Both the position numbers and the translations under genes were made by a program. The notes below the pieces were generated by a model that saw only the letters and a list, made by a program, of their open reading frames with translations, did no database searches and was not told the DNA's origin. A stretch of 14,754 nt of DNA from DATHVR01 sp035461175. GTDB taxonomy: Bacteria > Actinomycetota > Acidimicrobiia > Spongiisociales > ZC4RG35. How positions within the stretch are numbered: the first letter of the stretch is position 1; the number at the start of each line of letters is the position of its first letter. The stretch is taken from positions 1-14,754 of the forward strand of contig DATHVR010000051.1 of assembly GCA_035461175.1 (NCBI GenBank), given 5' to 3'. Shown piece after piece: positions 4,527 through 11,045 of this stretch.

Positions 4527-5477
4527 ATGACCAAATACGGCATGACCCTTTCCAGTGAAGAGCACCCGCCCCAGAAACTCGTCGATCTGGCGGTGGCAGC
4601 CGAGGAGGCGGGCTTCGACTTCGTGTCGATCTCCGACCACTTCCACCCCTGGATCGGCGAGCAGGGACACAGCCCCTTCGTCTGGTCGATCCTGGGGGCG
4701 ATCTCCCAGCAGACCGAGAACCTCGAGGTCGGGGTCGGAGTCACCGCCCCGATCATGCGCATGCATCCGGCCATCAACGCCCACGCCGTCGCCACCACCG
4801 CCTCACTGCTCGAGGGCCGTTTCACATGGGGAGTGGGCACCGGAGAGTCCCTCAACGAGCACATCCTGGGCGACCGCTGGCCTCCGGCCGAGGTGCGCAT
4901 GGAGATGCTCGAGGAGGCGATCGAGGTGATCCGGAGACTGTGGGACGAGGAGAGCGTCACCCATCGCGGCAAGCACTACACCGTCGAGGACGCCCGCATC
5001 TTCGACAAGCCCGCCACCTTGCCGCCCATCGTGGTCTCGGCGTTCGGTCCGGAGGCAGCCGCCCTGGCGGCCCGGATCGGTGACGGCCTGTGGACGACCG
5101 GTACGAAAGAGGACGTGATCGAGACCTTCCGCGACGAGGGCGGGTCGGGGCCGATCTGGAGCCAGCTGACCCTGTGTTGGGATCCCGATCGTGAGACCGC
5201 CATCGAGCGCGCCCACCGGATCTGGCCCAACACCGGCCTCACCGGACAACTCGCCCAGGACCTGAGGACCGTGGAGCACTTCGAACAAGCGGTGAAGATG
5301 GTCCGTCCCGACGACATCGGCGAGTCGATGCCGTGCGGTCCCGACCCCGCTCCGGTCCTCGAGTCGATCACCCAGTTCCGCGATCTCGGGATCGACTACA
5401 TCTACCTCCACCAGATCGGTGATCCTGCCGACGGCTTTCTCGAGTTCTGGAGCGACGAGATCCGACCGGAGGTGTAG
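4527..5477 (+). CDS. F420-dependent oxidoreductase, G6PDH-like family
   Basis: A 316-residue luciferase-fold enzyme close to F420-dependent glucose-6-phosphate dehydrogenase and to the TIGR03557-type F420 oxidoreductases (start YGMTLSSEEH). Compared by eye with mycobacterial Fgd1, the catalytic D39, H40, W44 and E109 correspond here to D37, H38, W42 (SISDHFHPW) and E107 (GVGTGESLNE). Of the Fgd1 sugar-phosphate ligands, K198 has a counterpart at K194, but K259 and R283 appear replaced (EHFEQAV and the region before CGPDP). It therefore probably uses F420 on another substrate. The start is the ATG at 4527, supported by the promoter just upstream and by family starts. A sigmaB-type promoter suggests stress induction. 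It is divergent from the DUF421 pair. Confidence 0.88.
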   Translation: MTKYGMTLSSEEHPPQKLVDLAVAAEEAGFDFVSISDHFHPWIGEQGHSPFVWSILGAISQQTENLEVGVGVTAPIMRMHPAINAHAVATTASLLEGRFTWGVGTGESLNEHILGDRWPPAEVRMEMLEEAIEVIRRLWDEESVTHRGKHYTVEDARIFDKPATLPPIVVSAFGPEAAALAARIGDGLWTTGTKEDVIETFRDEGGSGPIWSQLTLCWDPDRETAIERAHRIWPNTGLTGQLAQDLRTVEHFEQAVKMVRPDDIGESMPCGPDPAPVLESITQFRDLGIDYIYLHQIGDPADGFLEFWSDEIRPEV

Positions 5478-5479
5478 GC

Positions 5480-5505
5480 GGGAGCCACCGCCCCCGGTCG
5501 CTCCC
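5480..5505 (+). terminator. Terminator-like hairpin without U-tract
   Basis: GGGAGC and GCTCCC enclose ACCG-CCCC-CGGT with a single C-C mismatch, giving 10 pairs and a tetraloop, 2 bases after the F420 oxidoreductase stop. No T-run follows. Such U-less hairpins are often proposed as terminators in high-GC actinobacteria; it would separate this gene from the MgtC gene. Confidence 0.45.
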
Positions 5506-5520
5506 CCGCCGGCGGACGTC

Positions 5521-5526
5521 CATACT
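5521..5526 (+). promoter_or_regulatory. Possible -10 box for leaderless MgtC/DUF4010 gene
   Basis: CATACT (four of six consensus bases) lies 8 bases before the ATG at 5535, and there is no Shine-Dalgarno sequence. No convincing -35 is seen. Confidence 0.35.
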
Positions 5527-5534
5527 CGCGCCGA

Positions 5535-6803
5535 ATGGACTTCACCGAGCTGATGATCCGCTTCGGCACCGCCCTCGGCGCCGGGCTCCTGGTCGGCCTG
5601 CAGCGCCAGCACGCCAAGCTGCAGGAAGCCGACGACCTTTTCGCCGGAACCCGCACTTTCGCCCTCATCGCATTGCTGGGGGCGATGAGCGCCTATGTCG
5701 CCGACAAGATGGGGGCTCCCCTCGTCTTCATCGCCGTGCTGGTGGTGCTGGGCGCTTACGTGGGCATCGGCTATGCCCGCGGCATCGGGGCCGGAGACAT
5801 CGGCCTGACCACCGAGATCGCCGCCCTCCTCACCTATCTGGTCGGGGCGATCGCCGCGGCCGGTGAACTCACCATCGCCGCCGCCTCGGCGGTGGGGATC
5901 ACCACGCTGCTGGCGCTCAAACCCTGGACCGAGCGACTGGTGCAGTCGATCGACGCCGAGGACCTCCAGGCCACTCTCCGCTTCGCCGTCGTGGCTGCCC
6001 TGGTCCTCCCTCTGCTGCCGAACGAGCCGTTGGGTCCGGCACCCTGGGATGCGGCCAGCCCGTTCCAGGTCGGCCTCATGGTCGTCTTCATATCCGGTCT
6101 TTCCTTCCTGGGCTACGCCCTGATCAAGGTGGTCGGAGCCCGGCGCGGGGTGGGGCTGACCGGGATACTGGGCGGATTGGTCTCCTCCACCGCCGTCACG
6201 CTCACGATCGCCGAGCGCAGCCGGGAGGCCGTCGAGCTGCTCCGGATCCTGGGCATGACCGTGATGTTGGCCTGGTCGATCATGTATGGACGGGTCCTGG
6301 TGGAAGTCGTGGTCGTCAACCGTGACCTTTTGAGCGAGGTGGTGATCCCCATCGCGACGGGAGGGCTGATCCTGATCGCCTGGGCCGCGAGCATCTACTG
6401 GCAGGACCGCCACGGCCGGGATCCGGCCAGCGGCACCGCCGAGTTCGCCAACCCGTTTCGCCTCAAGCCTGCCATCCAGTTCGGACTCCTCTACGGCGTG
6501 GTGCTGGTCGGCTCCAAAGCCGCCTCGATGTACCTCGGGTCGACCGGGGTCTACACCGGTGCCGTCATCGCCGGGATCGCCGACGTGGACGCAATCACGC
6601 TGTCGATGGCCGAGCTCAGCCGCGGCGACGGCTCGGTCTCCCCCGACACCGCCGCCAACGCCATCGTCATCGCCGCCGCCACCAACACTCTGGTGAAGGG
6701 GGCGATGATCTGGTTCCTGGGCAATCACCGGTTGCGTCGGTTGATCGGACCGGTGGTCATAGCCACGGTGATCGTCACCCTCGCCCTGACCTTCGTCACC
6801 TGA
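5535..6803 (+). CDS. MgtC/SapB-family membrane protein with DUF4010 domain
   Basis: A 422-residue polytopic membrane protein. The N-terminal 130 or so residues match the MgtC/SapB module: GTALGAGLLVGLQRQ at 11-25, then AGTRTFALIALLGA at 37-50, the family's G-R-T signature. Further helices follow through about residue 125. The second half (about 180-415), with SGLSFLGYALIKVVGARRGVGL and GLVSSTAVTLTIAERS, is the DUF4010 domain that accompanies MgtC in longer proteins. A late GAVIAGIADVDAITLSMAEL segment is also typical. About 11-13 helices are likely. MgtC proteins are tied to magnesium limitation, acid and phosphate stress, but the transport activity of the long form is unknown. There is no Shine-Dalgarno, and the ATG is probably leaderless. 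The next gene begins 62 bases on. Confidence 0.9.
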   Translation: MDFTELMIRFGTALGAGLLVGLQRQHAKLQEADDLFAGTRTFALIALLGAMSAYVADKMGAPLVFIAVLVVLGAYVGIGYARGIGAGDIGLTTEIAALLTYLVGAIAAAGELTIAAASAVGITTLLALKPWTERLVQSIDAEDLQATLRFAVVAALVLPLLPNEPLGPAPWDAASPFQVGLMVVFISGLSFLGYALIKVVGARRGVGLTGILGGLVSSTAVTLTIAERSREAVELLRILGMTVMLAWSIMYGRVLVEVVVVNRDLLSEVVIPIATGGLILIAWAASIYWQDRHGRDPASGTAEFANPFRLKPAIQFGLLYGVVLVGSKAASMYLGSTGVYTGAVIAGIADVDAITLSMAELSRGDGSVSPDTAANAIVIAAATNTLVKGAMIWFLGNHRLRRLIGPVVIATVIVTLALTFVT

Positions 6804-6852
6804 TTCCGGAGGATCCGCCGATGGACCTACGGCGTGCCGTCGGATCGACTTG

Positions 6853-6858
6853 TAGTTT
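6853..6858 (+). promoter_or_regulatory. Possible -10 box for leaderless 88-residue gene
   Basis: TAGTTT fits the TANNNT pattern of leaderless actinobacterial transcripts and ends exactly 7 bases before ATG 6866. A -35 is not clear. Confidence 0.4.
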
Positions 6859-6865
6859 GGGCGGC

Positions 6866-7132
6866 ATGATCCTGGCATTCTTCATCGAATGCTCCTGTCC
6901 TCCCGACCGGAGGGCGGCCACGGTGGGCGGGGGCGATTTCGCAAGCGTCGAGGACTTCTTCGACAGCTATCAACTGACGCATATCGAATGCCAGTCCTGT
7001 AACACCTACTACCAGCTCATCGGCTACATCGATGAGGATGGAGTCGAAAAGCGGGTCGCCCGCCACGACGAGGCGGAGACGTCGCCCCGCCAGCGCCTGC
7101 GGTCGTCGTTCCGGCCGCGGCATCTGGGTTAG
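6866..7132 (+). CDS. 88-residue hypothetical protein with four cysteines
   Basis: I do not recognise this protein. It begins MILAFFIECSC and has two paired-Cys motifs, C9-x-C11 and C42-x2-C45 (IECQSCNTYYQLIGYIDEDG). That could form a split zinc site or redox pair; the tail from about residue 62 is basic (RQRLRSSFRPRHLG). Two starts compete. ATG 6866 has a TANNNT box 7 bases upstream and would be leaderless. ATG 6821 adds 15 residues and has GGAGG 8 bases upstream, just after the MgtC stop. I prefer 6866 because the added codons have markedly fewer G/C third positions (9 of 14, against roughly 80 percent in the following 30 codons). It converges on the 59-residue gene with a 10-base gap. Confidence 0.65.
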   Translation: MILAFFIECSCPPDRRAATVGGGDFASVEDFFDSYQLTHIECQSCNTYYQLIGYIDEDGVEKRVARHDEAETSPRQRLRSSFRPRHLG

Positions 7133-7142
7133 GCGAGTCTCC

Positions 7143-7322
7143 TCAACCGCTGCGACTTCCGCCGCTGCGGGAGGGACGGAAACCGACCCGGCTGTGGGGT
7201 TGGACGGGTGGCCGGGGTCGCGGATCACCGCGTGGATGCACCTTTCCCCTGGGTTTTATGTCCTCGTGGTGGTCGGTACGCCAGGGCTGATCACGGTCCG
7301 GGCGCTTGGTGGCGTGGGTCAT
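7143..7322 (-). CDS. 59-residue Pro/Arg/His-rich basic protein
   Basis: The ATG at 7322 is preceded by GAAGGAGG with a 5-base spacer, one of the best ribosome sites in the window. The product is rich in Pro, Arg and His (for example RTDHHEDIKPRGKVHPRGD and PRPRPPVQP), has no Cys and no hydrophobic segment, and should be intrinsically disordered. It lies 59 bases after the aldo/keto reductase on the same strand and may be the last gene of that transcript. The frame is open far upstream, but that part is a shadow of the reductase. Function unknown; a nucleic-acid-binding or scaffold role is only a guess. Compositional bias in GC-rich DNA means an artefact cannot be excluded, but the ribosome site argues for a real gene. 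Confidence 0.58.
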   Translation of the reverse strand: MTHATKRPDRDQPWRTDHHEDIKPRGKVHPRGDPRPRPPVQPHSRVGFRPSRSGGSRSG

Positions 7323-7381
7323 CACAACCTCCTTCAACCGCAAGCCTGGGGCAGGTGGCGACGAGCCAATAGGGCCGTTCG

Positions 7382-8455
7382 TCAGGTTTCGGGTCCGGCC
7401 CATGCGTCGGGACCGAAGGGCGGCCGGGTCCGGGTGGACAGGCGCTCCCACACGTCGACACCGGCCTCTACCTCGAGGAACCCGTAGGGATAGGTGGGGA
7501 TGCCGGGGGCGCTGGCCGCGTTCAAGTCCGACATCTCGGCTCGGGTCAGGTCCCATTCCAGGGCGCCCAGGTTCTCCTCGAGCTGGTCGACGGTGCGGCA
7601 CCCGAGCAAGACCGAACTCACCCCGGGCCGGGCGCGGAGCCAGTTGAGGGCAACCTGGCTCATCGGCACGTCCCGGGAGGCGGCTATGTCTTCGATGGCG
7701 TCGAGCACCTGCCATGTGAGCGGGTTGTCGCGCACGTCGTACGCCTCCACCCCCCGGCGGGGATCCTCGCCCAGGCGGGTGGAGCCGGTCGGCCGTTCCT
7801 CGCGTCGGTACTTGCCCGTCAGCCACCCACCACCGAGCGGAGACCAGGGCAGGACCCCGAGGTTCTGTTCCAGGCACAGCGGCAGGAGGTCGAACTCGAC
7901 TTCCCGGCTGATGAGGTTGTAGAGCGGCTGGAGGGAACGGATCGGCGCCCAGCCGTGGACCCGGCCCACCTGGAGGGCCCGCTCCAGTTGCCAGGCCAGG
8001 AAGTTGGACACGCCGATCGTCCGCACCTTCCCCTGTTGCACGAATTCATCCAGCGTTTCCAGCGTCTCTTCGATCGGGGTGTCGGGATCCCAGGCGTGGA
8101 TCTGATATAGGTCGACTGTCTCGACCCCGAGCCGGCGCAGACTGGCCTCGAGCGCCCGGCGCAGATGATCACGGCCGGCGCCCCGGTCGGCTGGATCGTC
8201 ACTCATCGGGAATCTGCCCTTGGTGGCGATCACGACCTCCTTGGAGCGGTTGGCGGCCAGCCAGCGACCGATGATCGTCTCCGACTCTCCCCGGCTGTAG
8301 ACATCGGCGGTATCGATCAGGGTCCCACCCGCAGCGACGAAGCGGTCGAGCATGGCGTGGGAGGTGGCCTGGTCCGATTCGGCGCCGAAGGTCATGGTGC
8401 CGAGGCCGAACACCGAAACTGCCAGGTCGGACTCGCCCAGAGTGCGCTGTTGCAT
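7382..8455 (-). CDS. Aldo/keto reductase
   Basis: A 357-residue TIM-barrel NADPH-dependent oxidoreductase of the AKR superfamily. The catalytic tetrad is visible: D48 and Y53 in LIDTADVYSRGESE, K79 in VIATKGRF, and H120 in VDLYQIHAWD. Other family marks are GLGTMTFG (17-24), RTIGVSNFLAWQL, LQPLYNLISREVE, PWSPLGGGWLTGKY, and a cofactor phosphate-binding loop near the C-terminus (VLLGCRTVDQLEENLGAL). Length and motifs fit the cytosolic bacterial subfamily that reduces aldehydes or ketones; the substrate cannot be told. The start ATG has no Shine-Dalgarno but has a TAGGCT box 7 bases upstream, so it may be leaderless. It lies 27 bases after the amidase gene on the same strand. Confidence 0.92.
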   Translation of the reverse strand: MQQRTLGESDLAVSVFGLGTMTFGAESDQATSHAMLDRFVAAGGTLIDTADVYSRGESETIIGRWLAANRSKEVVIATKGRFPMSDDPADRGAGRDHLRRALEASLRRLGVETVDLYQIHAWDPDTPIEETLETLDEFVQQGKVRTIGVSNFLAWQLERALQVGRVHGWAPIRSLQPLYNLISREVEFDLLPLCLEQNLGVLPWSPLGGGWLTGKYRREERPTGSTRLGEDPRRGVEAYDVRDNPLTWQVLDAIEDIAASRDVPMSQVALNWLRARPGVSSVLLGCRTVDQLEENLGALEWDLTRAEMSDLNAASAPGIPTYPYGFLEVEAGVDVWERLSTRTRPPFGPDAWAGPET

Positions 8456-8462
8456 ACCCGCG

Positions 8463-8468
8463 AGCCTA
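8463..8468 (-). promoter_or_regulatory. Possible -10 box for leaderless aldo/keto reductase gene
   Basis: On the minus strand TAGGCT (TANNNT pattern) ends exactly 7 bases before the ATG at 8455, in the short gap after the amidase stop. There is no ribosome binding site. The aldo/keto reductase may therefore have its own promoter despite the tight spacing. Confidence 0.4.
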
Positions 8469-8482
8469 TGTCGGGCAGGTCG

Positions 8483-9424
8483 TTACCGGGCGAGGAACTC
8501 GACCACCGCCCGGGTGATGGCACCTGCGATCCCAGCCTGGTGATTGGGATCGGTGAGCAGGGCAGCATCGGCCGGGTTGCGCATGTTCCCTGCTTCCAGG
8601 AAGACGATGGGGACATCGGAGAGGTTGAGCCCGCCCAGGTCGTCACGAACAGAGAAACCGTCCTGGCCGATGTAGTCGGCCACGGGCAGATCCGTATCGC
8701 GCATGGCGCGGTGGAGAGCGCGGGCGAGATTGGCCGACGCCGCGGCGATGTCGTCGGTCAATCCGGCCACACTCTTGGGATGGATGACGTGGAAACCACT
8801 ACCCGCTTCGGGTCCGCCGTCGGCGTGGATCGAAATGACGGCGTCGGCGCCGGCTTCGTTTCCGATCCGGGCCCGTTCGTCGATGCAGGGCCCCCAGCCA
8901 TCGTTGTCGGGGCGGGTGAGGACGACCGTGGCTCCTAGTTCTTCCAGAGCGGCCCGGGCCTTCTGTGCCACTTCCCAGTTGAAGCGGGGCTCGGGAAAGC
9001 CGTCGCTGGTGGCGGTACCGGTGGTGTTGCACGCTTTGGTTCCGGTGCCGATGTCGACGAGGCGGTTGATCTCATCGGGATGGGCGTGGTTGCGGCCGTT
9101 GTGGCCGGGGTCGAGGACCACGACCCGGCCCGCCAGCACGTCGTTCGACCCGACGGTGGTGCCGGGAGCGGGCAGGGTGGTGGTGGGGGTGGTGGTCGTG
9201 GTGGTGGGGGTGGGGGTGGTCGTGGTGGTGGGGGTGGTCGTGGTGGCGGTCGCGGTGGTGGGAATGGTCGTGGTCGAGGCGGTGGTCGGGGGGGCGACGG
9301 TGGTGACAGGCGACGTGGCGGTGGTGGATGTGGGGGCGAGGGCGGTGGTCGGCGTCGCCGAGGCGCCCGAACACGCCGTCACGAACAGGAGCAGGAGCGT
9401 TGCCGCCCCGAACCGAAGACCCAT
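8483..9424 (-). CDS. N-acetylmuramoyl-L-alanine amidase (Amidase_3), lipoprotein
   Basis: A 313-residue secreted, zinc-dependent peptidoglycan amidase. It has a lipoprotein signal peptide with lipobox VTAC (Cys18), a Thr/Pro-rich linker at about 24-90, then the catalytic domain at about 99-313. Zinc ligands are H108 (DPGHNG), E151 (PRFNWE) and H200 (SIHADGG); the catalytic Glu is E277 (FLEAGNM). Cys132 (CNTTGTAT) and Cys180 could form a disulfide, as in Rv3717-type actinobacterial amidases, which the domain resembles. It would cleave the bond between N-acetylmuramic acid and the stem peptide outside the membrane, during cell separation or wall recycling. The linker would let a lipid-anchored domain reach the wall. 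A TAGAGT box lies 9 bases before the ATG. Confidence 0.92.
   Translation of the reverse strand: MGLRFGAATLLLLFVTACSGASATPTTALAPTSTTATSPVTTVAPPTTASTTTIPTTATATTTTPTTTTTPTPTTTTTTPTTTLPAPGTTVGSNDVLAGRVVVLDPGHNGRNHAHPDEINRLVDIGTGTKACNTTGTATSDGFPEPRFNWEVAQKARAALEELGATVVLTRPDNDGWGPCIDERARIGNEAGADAVISIHADGGPEAGSGFHVIHPKSVAGLTDDIAAASANLARALHRAMRDTDLPVADYIGQDGFSVRDDLGGLNLSDVPIVFLEAGNMRNPADAALLTDPNHQAGIAGAITRAVVEFLAR
9173..9355 (-). repeat. Low-complexity ACC/ACG (Thr) repeat encoding the amidase linker
   Basis: The DNA encoding residues 24-84 is mostly Thr codons (runs of 4-6 Thr separated by Pro). On the plus strand this reads as tandem GGTGGT and GTGGTC units with several runs of five G. It is prone to replication slippage and could form G-quadruplexes on the plus (template) strand. 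In-frame length changes would lengthen or shorten the linker without breaking the enzyme. Confidence 0.85.
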
Positions 9425-9433
9425 GATGGCGAA

Positions 9434-9439
9434 ACTCTA
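9434..9439 (-). promoter_or_regulatory. Possible -10 box of the amidase gene
   Basis: On the minus strand TAGAGT (TANNNT) ends 9 bases before ATG 9424, and no Shine-Dalgarno sequence is present. The message would have at most a 1-3 base leader. Confidence 0.35.
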
Positions 9440-9465
9440 CGCCACCGGAGTCCGCCCTAGAACGT

Positions 9466-9481
9466 CGCGCCGGCCGGCGCG
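9466..9481. repeat. Perfect 16-bp GC palindrome after the hydrolase stop
   Basis: CGCGCCGGCCGGCGCG is a perfect inverted repeat with no spacer, directly downstream of the hydrolase stop (minus strand). It could fold as a short hairpin, but there is no U-tract, so a terminator role is uncertain. All-GC palindromes of this size also arise by chance in such DNA. Confidence 0.45.
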
Positions 9482-9482
9482 G

Positions 9483-10295
9483 TCAGGCGACGTCGTCGAG
9501 CCATTCCACCAGATGACCGATCACCTCATCCCGATTCGACTCGTTCAGGAGTTCGTGACGGGCGCCGGGATAGATGTGGATGGTGAGACTGGTCGTGGGC
9601 ATCCCCTCGACCGCCTGTCGGGACCGCTCGTAGGGAACGAAGGGGTCGTCGGTCCCGTGGAGGAACAGAACCGGCATCGTGATTCTGACGATGTCCTCCT
9701 GAAACCGGTCGAGGGCGACCACTTCCGCCTCGAGCAGCTCCCGCTTGTACTGGCCGTGGTAGACCAGGGGGTCGGCGGCATACTGCTCGCCGGCGGCGGG
9801 ATCCCGGGACAGGGCCGCGGGATCGAAGGGGACGTAGGGGAGTTCGGGCCGCCCAAGCACTTCCCGGGCCCAGCTCCAATCTCCGATGACGGCGCCGATG
9901 AAGGCAACGCCCGCCACGTCTTCGGGCCAGCGCTGGCAGAAGCGAGCGGCTAGGAGGCCACCCATCGAATGACCTACCAGCAACAGGGGACGTCCCGGAT
10001 GGTCGGAGCGGGCGATACCCGCCAGACGGTGGAGGTCTTCCACCACCGACTCGAAGTCGGTGATCGAGGCCCGCTCGCCCTCGGAGCGGCCGTGGCCCTG
10101 GTGATCGGGGGCGTACACCACCGCCCCCGATTCGGTGAACCGGTCGGCGACGTGGGCGTAACGACCCCCGTGCTCGGCATAGCCGTGGAGGATGAGGACG
10201 ATTCGACGCGGCTCCTCCTCGGGATCCCAGCGTCGATAGAAGACGCCACCCCCGGTTCCCTGGAACTCGCCCGCGTAGGACGGAGACTCCGTCAC
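9483..10295 (-). CDS. Alpha/beta hydrolase, monoacylglycerol lipase-like
   Basis: A 270-residue serine hydrolase of the monoglyceride lipase (Hydrolase_4) family. The oxyanion-hole segment is HGYAEHGGRY (37-46), the nucleophile is S110 in GHSMGG, the acid is D217 in LFLHGTDDPFVP, and the base is H247 in YPGARHELLNE. APDHQGHGRSEG at 62-73 is also diagnostic. There is no signal peptide, so it is probably cytoplasmic, acting on monoacylglycerols or related esters. The start is GTG (10293-10295), 4 bases after the DUF1918 stop (TAGGACAGTG). That gives full-length homology, and the frame further upstream overlaps DUF1918. The ribosome site is weak, so translation is probably coupled to the upstream gene. 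Confidence 0.9.
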   Translation of the reverse strand: MTESPSYAGEFQGTGGGVFYRRWDPEEEPRRIVLILHGYAEHGGRYAHVADRFTESGAVVYAPDHQGHGRSEGERASITDFESVVEDLHRLAGIARSDHPGRPLLLVGHSMGGLLAARFCQRWPEDVAGVAFIGAVIGDWSWAREVLGRPELPYVPFDPAALSRDPAAGEQYAADPLVYHGQYKRELLEAEVVALDRFQEDIVRITMPVLFLHGTDDPFVPYERSRQAVEGMPTTSLTIHIYPGARHELLNESNRDEVIGHLVEWLDDVA

Positions 10296-10299
10296 TGTC

Positions 10300-10503
10300 C
10301 TAGGCCGGTGTCCTCGCCCGTCGATGTTCGATTCGGGCGTCGCTGCCCGGAAACACAAGAGCTTCGTGCTCGTCGTCGGACCATCTGACCAGATACGGAG
10401 GCTCTCCGTGCTCACCCCGTACCTCGAGAATGAGAGCGCTGCGCTTCACCTCGCCCACTCGATGGCCCTCGACCACCAGTCGATCGCCGACCTTGGCCTT
10501 CAT
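10300..10503 (-). CDS. DUF1918 domain protein
   Basis: A 67-residue protein matching DUF1918 across its length: MKAKVGDRLVVEGHRVGE at the N-terminus, then ILEVRGEHGEPPYLVRWSDDEHEALVFPGSDARIEH. The family is common in actinobacteria, has a small beta-barrel (SH3-like) appearance and no established function. The start ATG has a strong AAGGAGGT ribosome site. It sits 4 bases upstream of the hydrolase and is probably co-transcribed with it. The 90-base gap before it probably holds the promoter, but I see no clear -35/-10 pair there. Confidence 0.9.
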   Translation of the reverse strand: MKAKVGDRLVVEGHRVGEVKRSALILEVRGEHGEPPYLVRWSDDEHEALVFPGSDARIEHRRARTPA

Positions 10504-10593
10504 TCGACCTCCTTCTACTCCCCCAGCATGACTCCCGCGGAGGGGCGCGGAAAGGGGCGAAGGACCCGGATGTGACGGTTGGTGGCCGTGGAG

Positions 10594-10956
10594 TCAGTCC
10601 CCGGCGGGGGGCTGGCTTGGAGTGGCGGGGTCGTCGACGACGCGGCGGTGGAGTCGGAAGGTCTCCTCGCCACTGCGACTCTCGTCGACGAAGGCAAGAA
10701 ACTCGGCCGCGAGTTCTGCGAACCGGCTCCGGTCGGCGTGCGCCGCACTCCGCAAGTCGAAGTCGGGCCCTCGCCGGCGCCACGACCAGACCTGATAGAG
10801 GTCGCAGCGTGGGTCCTCGGCCCAGATCGGGAGGAAGGTCCCCAGATAGGTGAGCCCGGGCGGGGTCGCCTCGTCAAAGGCGGCTTCCTTCTCCGCCAGC
10901 CATTCCTTCACTTCCTCGACCCGACCCGGCTTCACGAAGAAGCCCCATTCGTACAT
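10594..10956 (-). CDS. 120-residue hypothetical protein
   Basis: I do not recognise this protein with certainty. It begins MYEWGFFVKPGRVEEVKEWLAE, has an aromatic strand YQVWSW (54-59), and a helix RSRFAELAAEFLAFVD (76-91). The order strand, helix, strand, helix with an aromatic core would suit a ferredoxin-like dimeric alpha/beta barrel (NIPSNAP- or Dabb-like), but that is inference from pattern. The start is the ATG at 10956. There is no good Shine-Dalgarno, and a GGAAGGGG about 15 bases upstream is too far. The open frame continues upstream into the SDR gene as a shadow. It follows the SDR with a gap of 89 bases on the same strand. The last 20 residues are Pro-rich and probably disordered. 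Confidence 0.68.
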   Translation of the reverse strand: MYEWGFFVKPGRVEEVKEWLAEKEAAFDEATPPGLTYLGTFLPIWAEDPRCDLYQVWSWRRRGPDFDLRSAAHADRSRFAELAAEFLAFVDESRSGEETFRLHRRVVDDPATPSQPPAGD

Positions 10957-11045
10957 CAGAGACGTGGCCAACCCCTTCCGTTGACCCCACCGTATCGCGG
11001 GCGGCCGGGGAATGCCGGGCCGGCACCCGATCTCGACGGGACCGG

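Noticed and set aside
6806..6865. ATG 6821 with GGAGG as start of the 88-residue gene
   Set aside because: Not excluded, but the extra 15 codons have low G/C at third positions and the TANNNT box before 6866 gives a simpler leaderless start; recorded as the alternative.
4803..6878. 691-codon open frame on the minus strand
   Set aside because: It is antisense to the F420 oxidoreductase and MgtC genes, whose protein motifs are clear. Long antisense frames are expected in such GC-rich coding DNA, and its translation is low-complexity Gly/Asp/His/Arg.
8451..8461. GGGTAT on the minus strand at the aldo/keto reductase start as another sigmaB-type -10
   Set aside because: It overlaps the start codon itself and has no GTTT 15-16 bases upstream.
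9160..9360. Tandem GGTGGT-like repeats considered as a CRISPR or satellite array
   Set aside because: There are no uniform repeats with unique spacers. The stretch is in frame within the amidase gene and encodes a Thr/Pro linker.
10515..10529. Four-codon ORF (MLGE, stop) just before the DUF1918 ribosome site, as a leader peptide
   Set aside because: It has a weak GGGAG upstream, but an ORF this short arises easily by chance, and no alternative hairpins or regulatory codons are visible.
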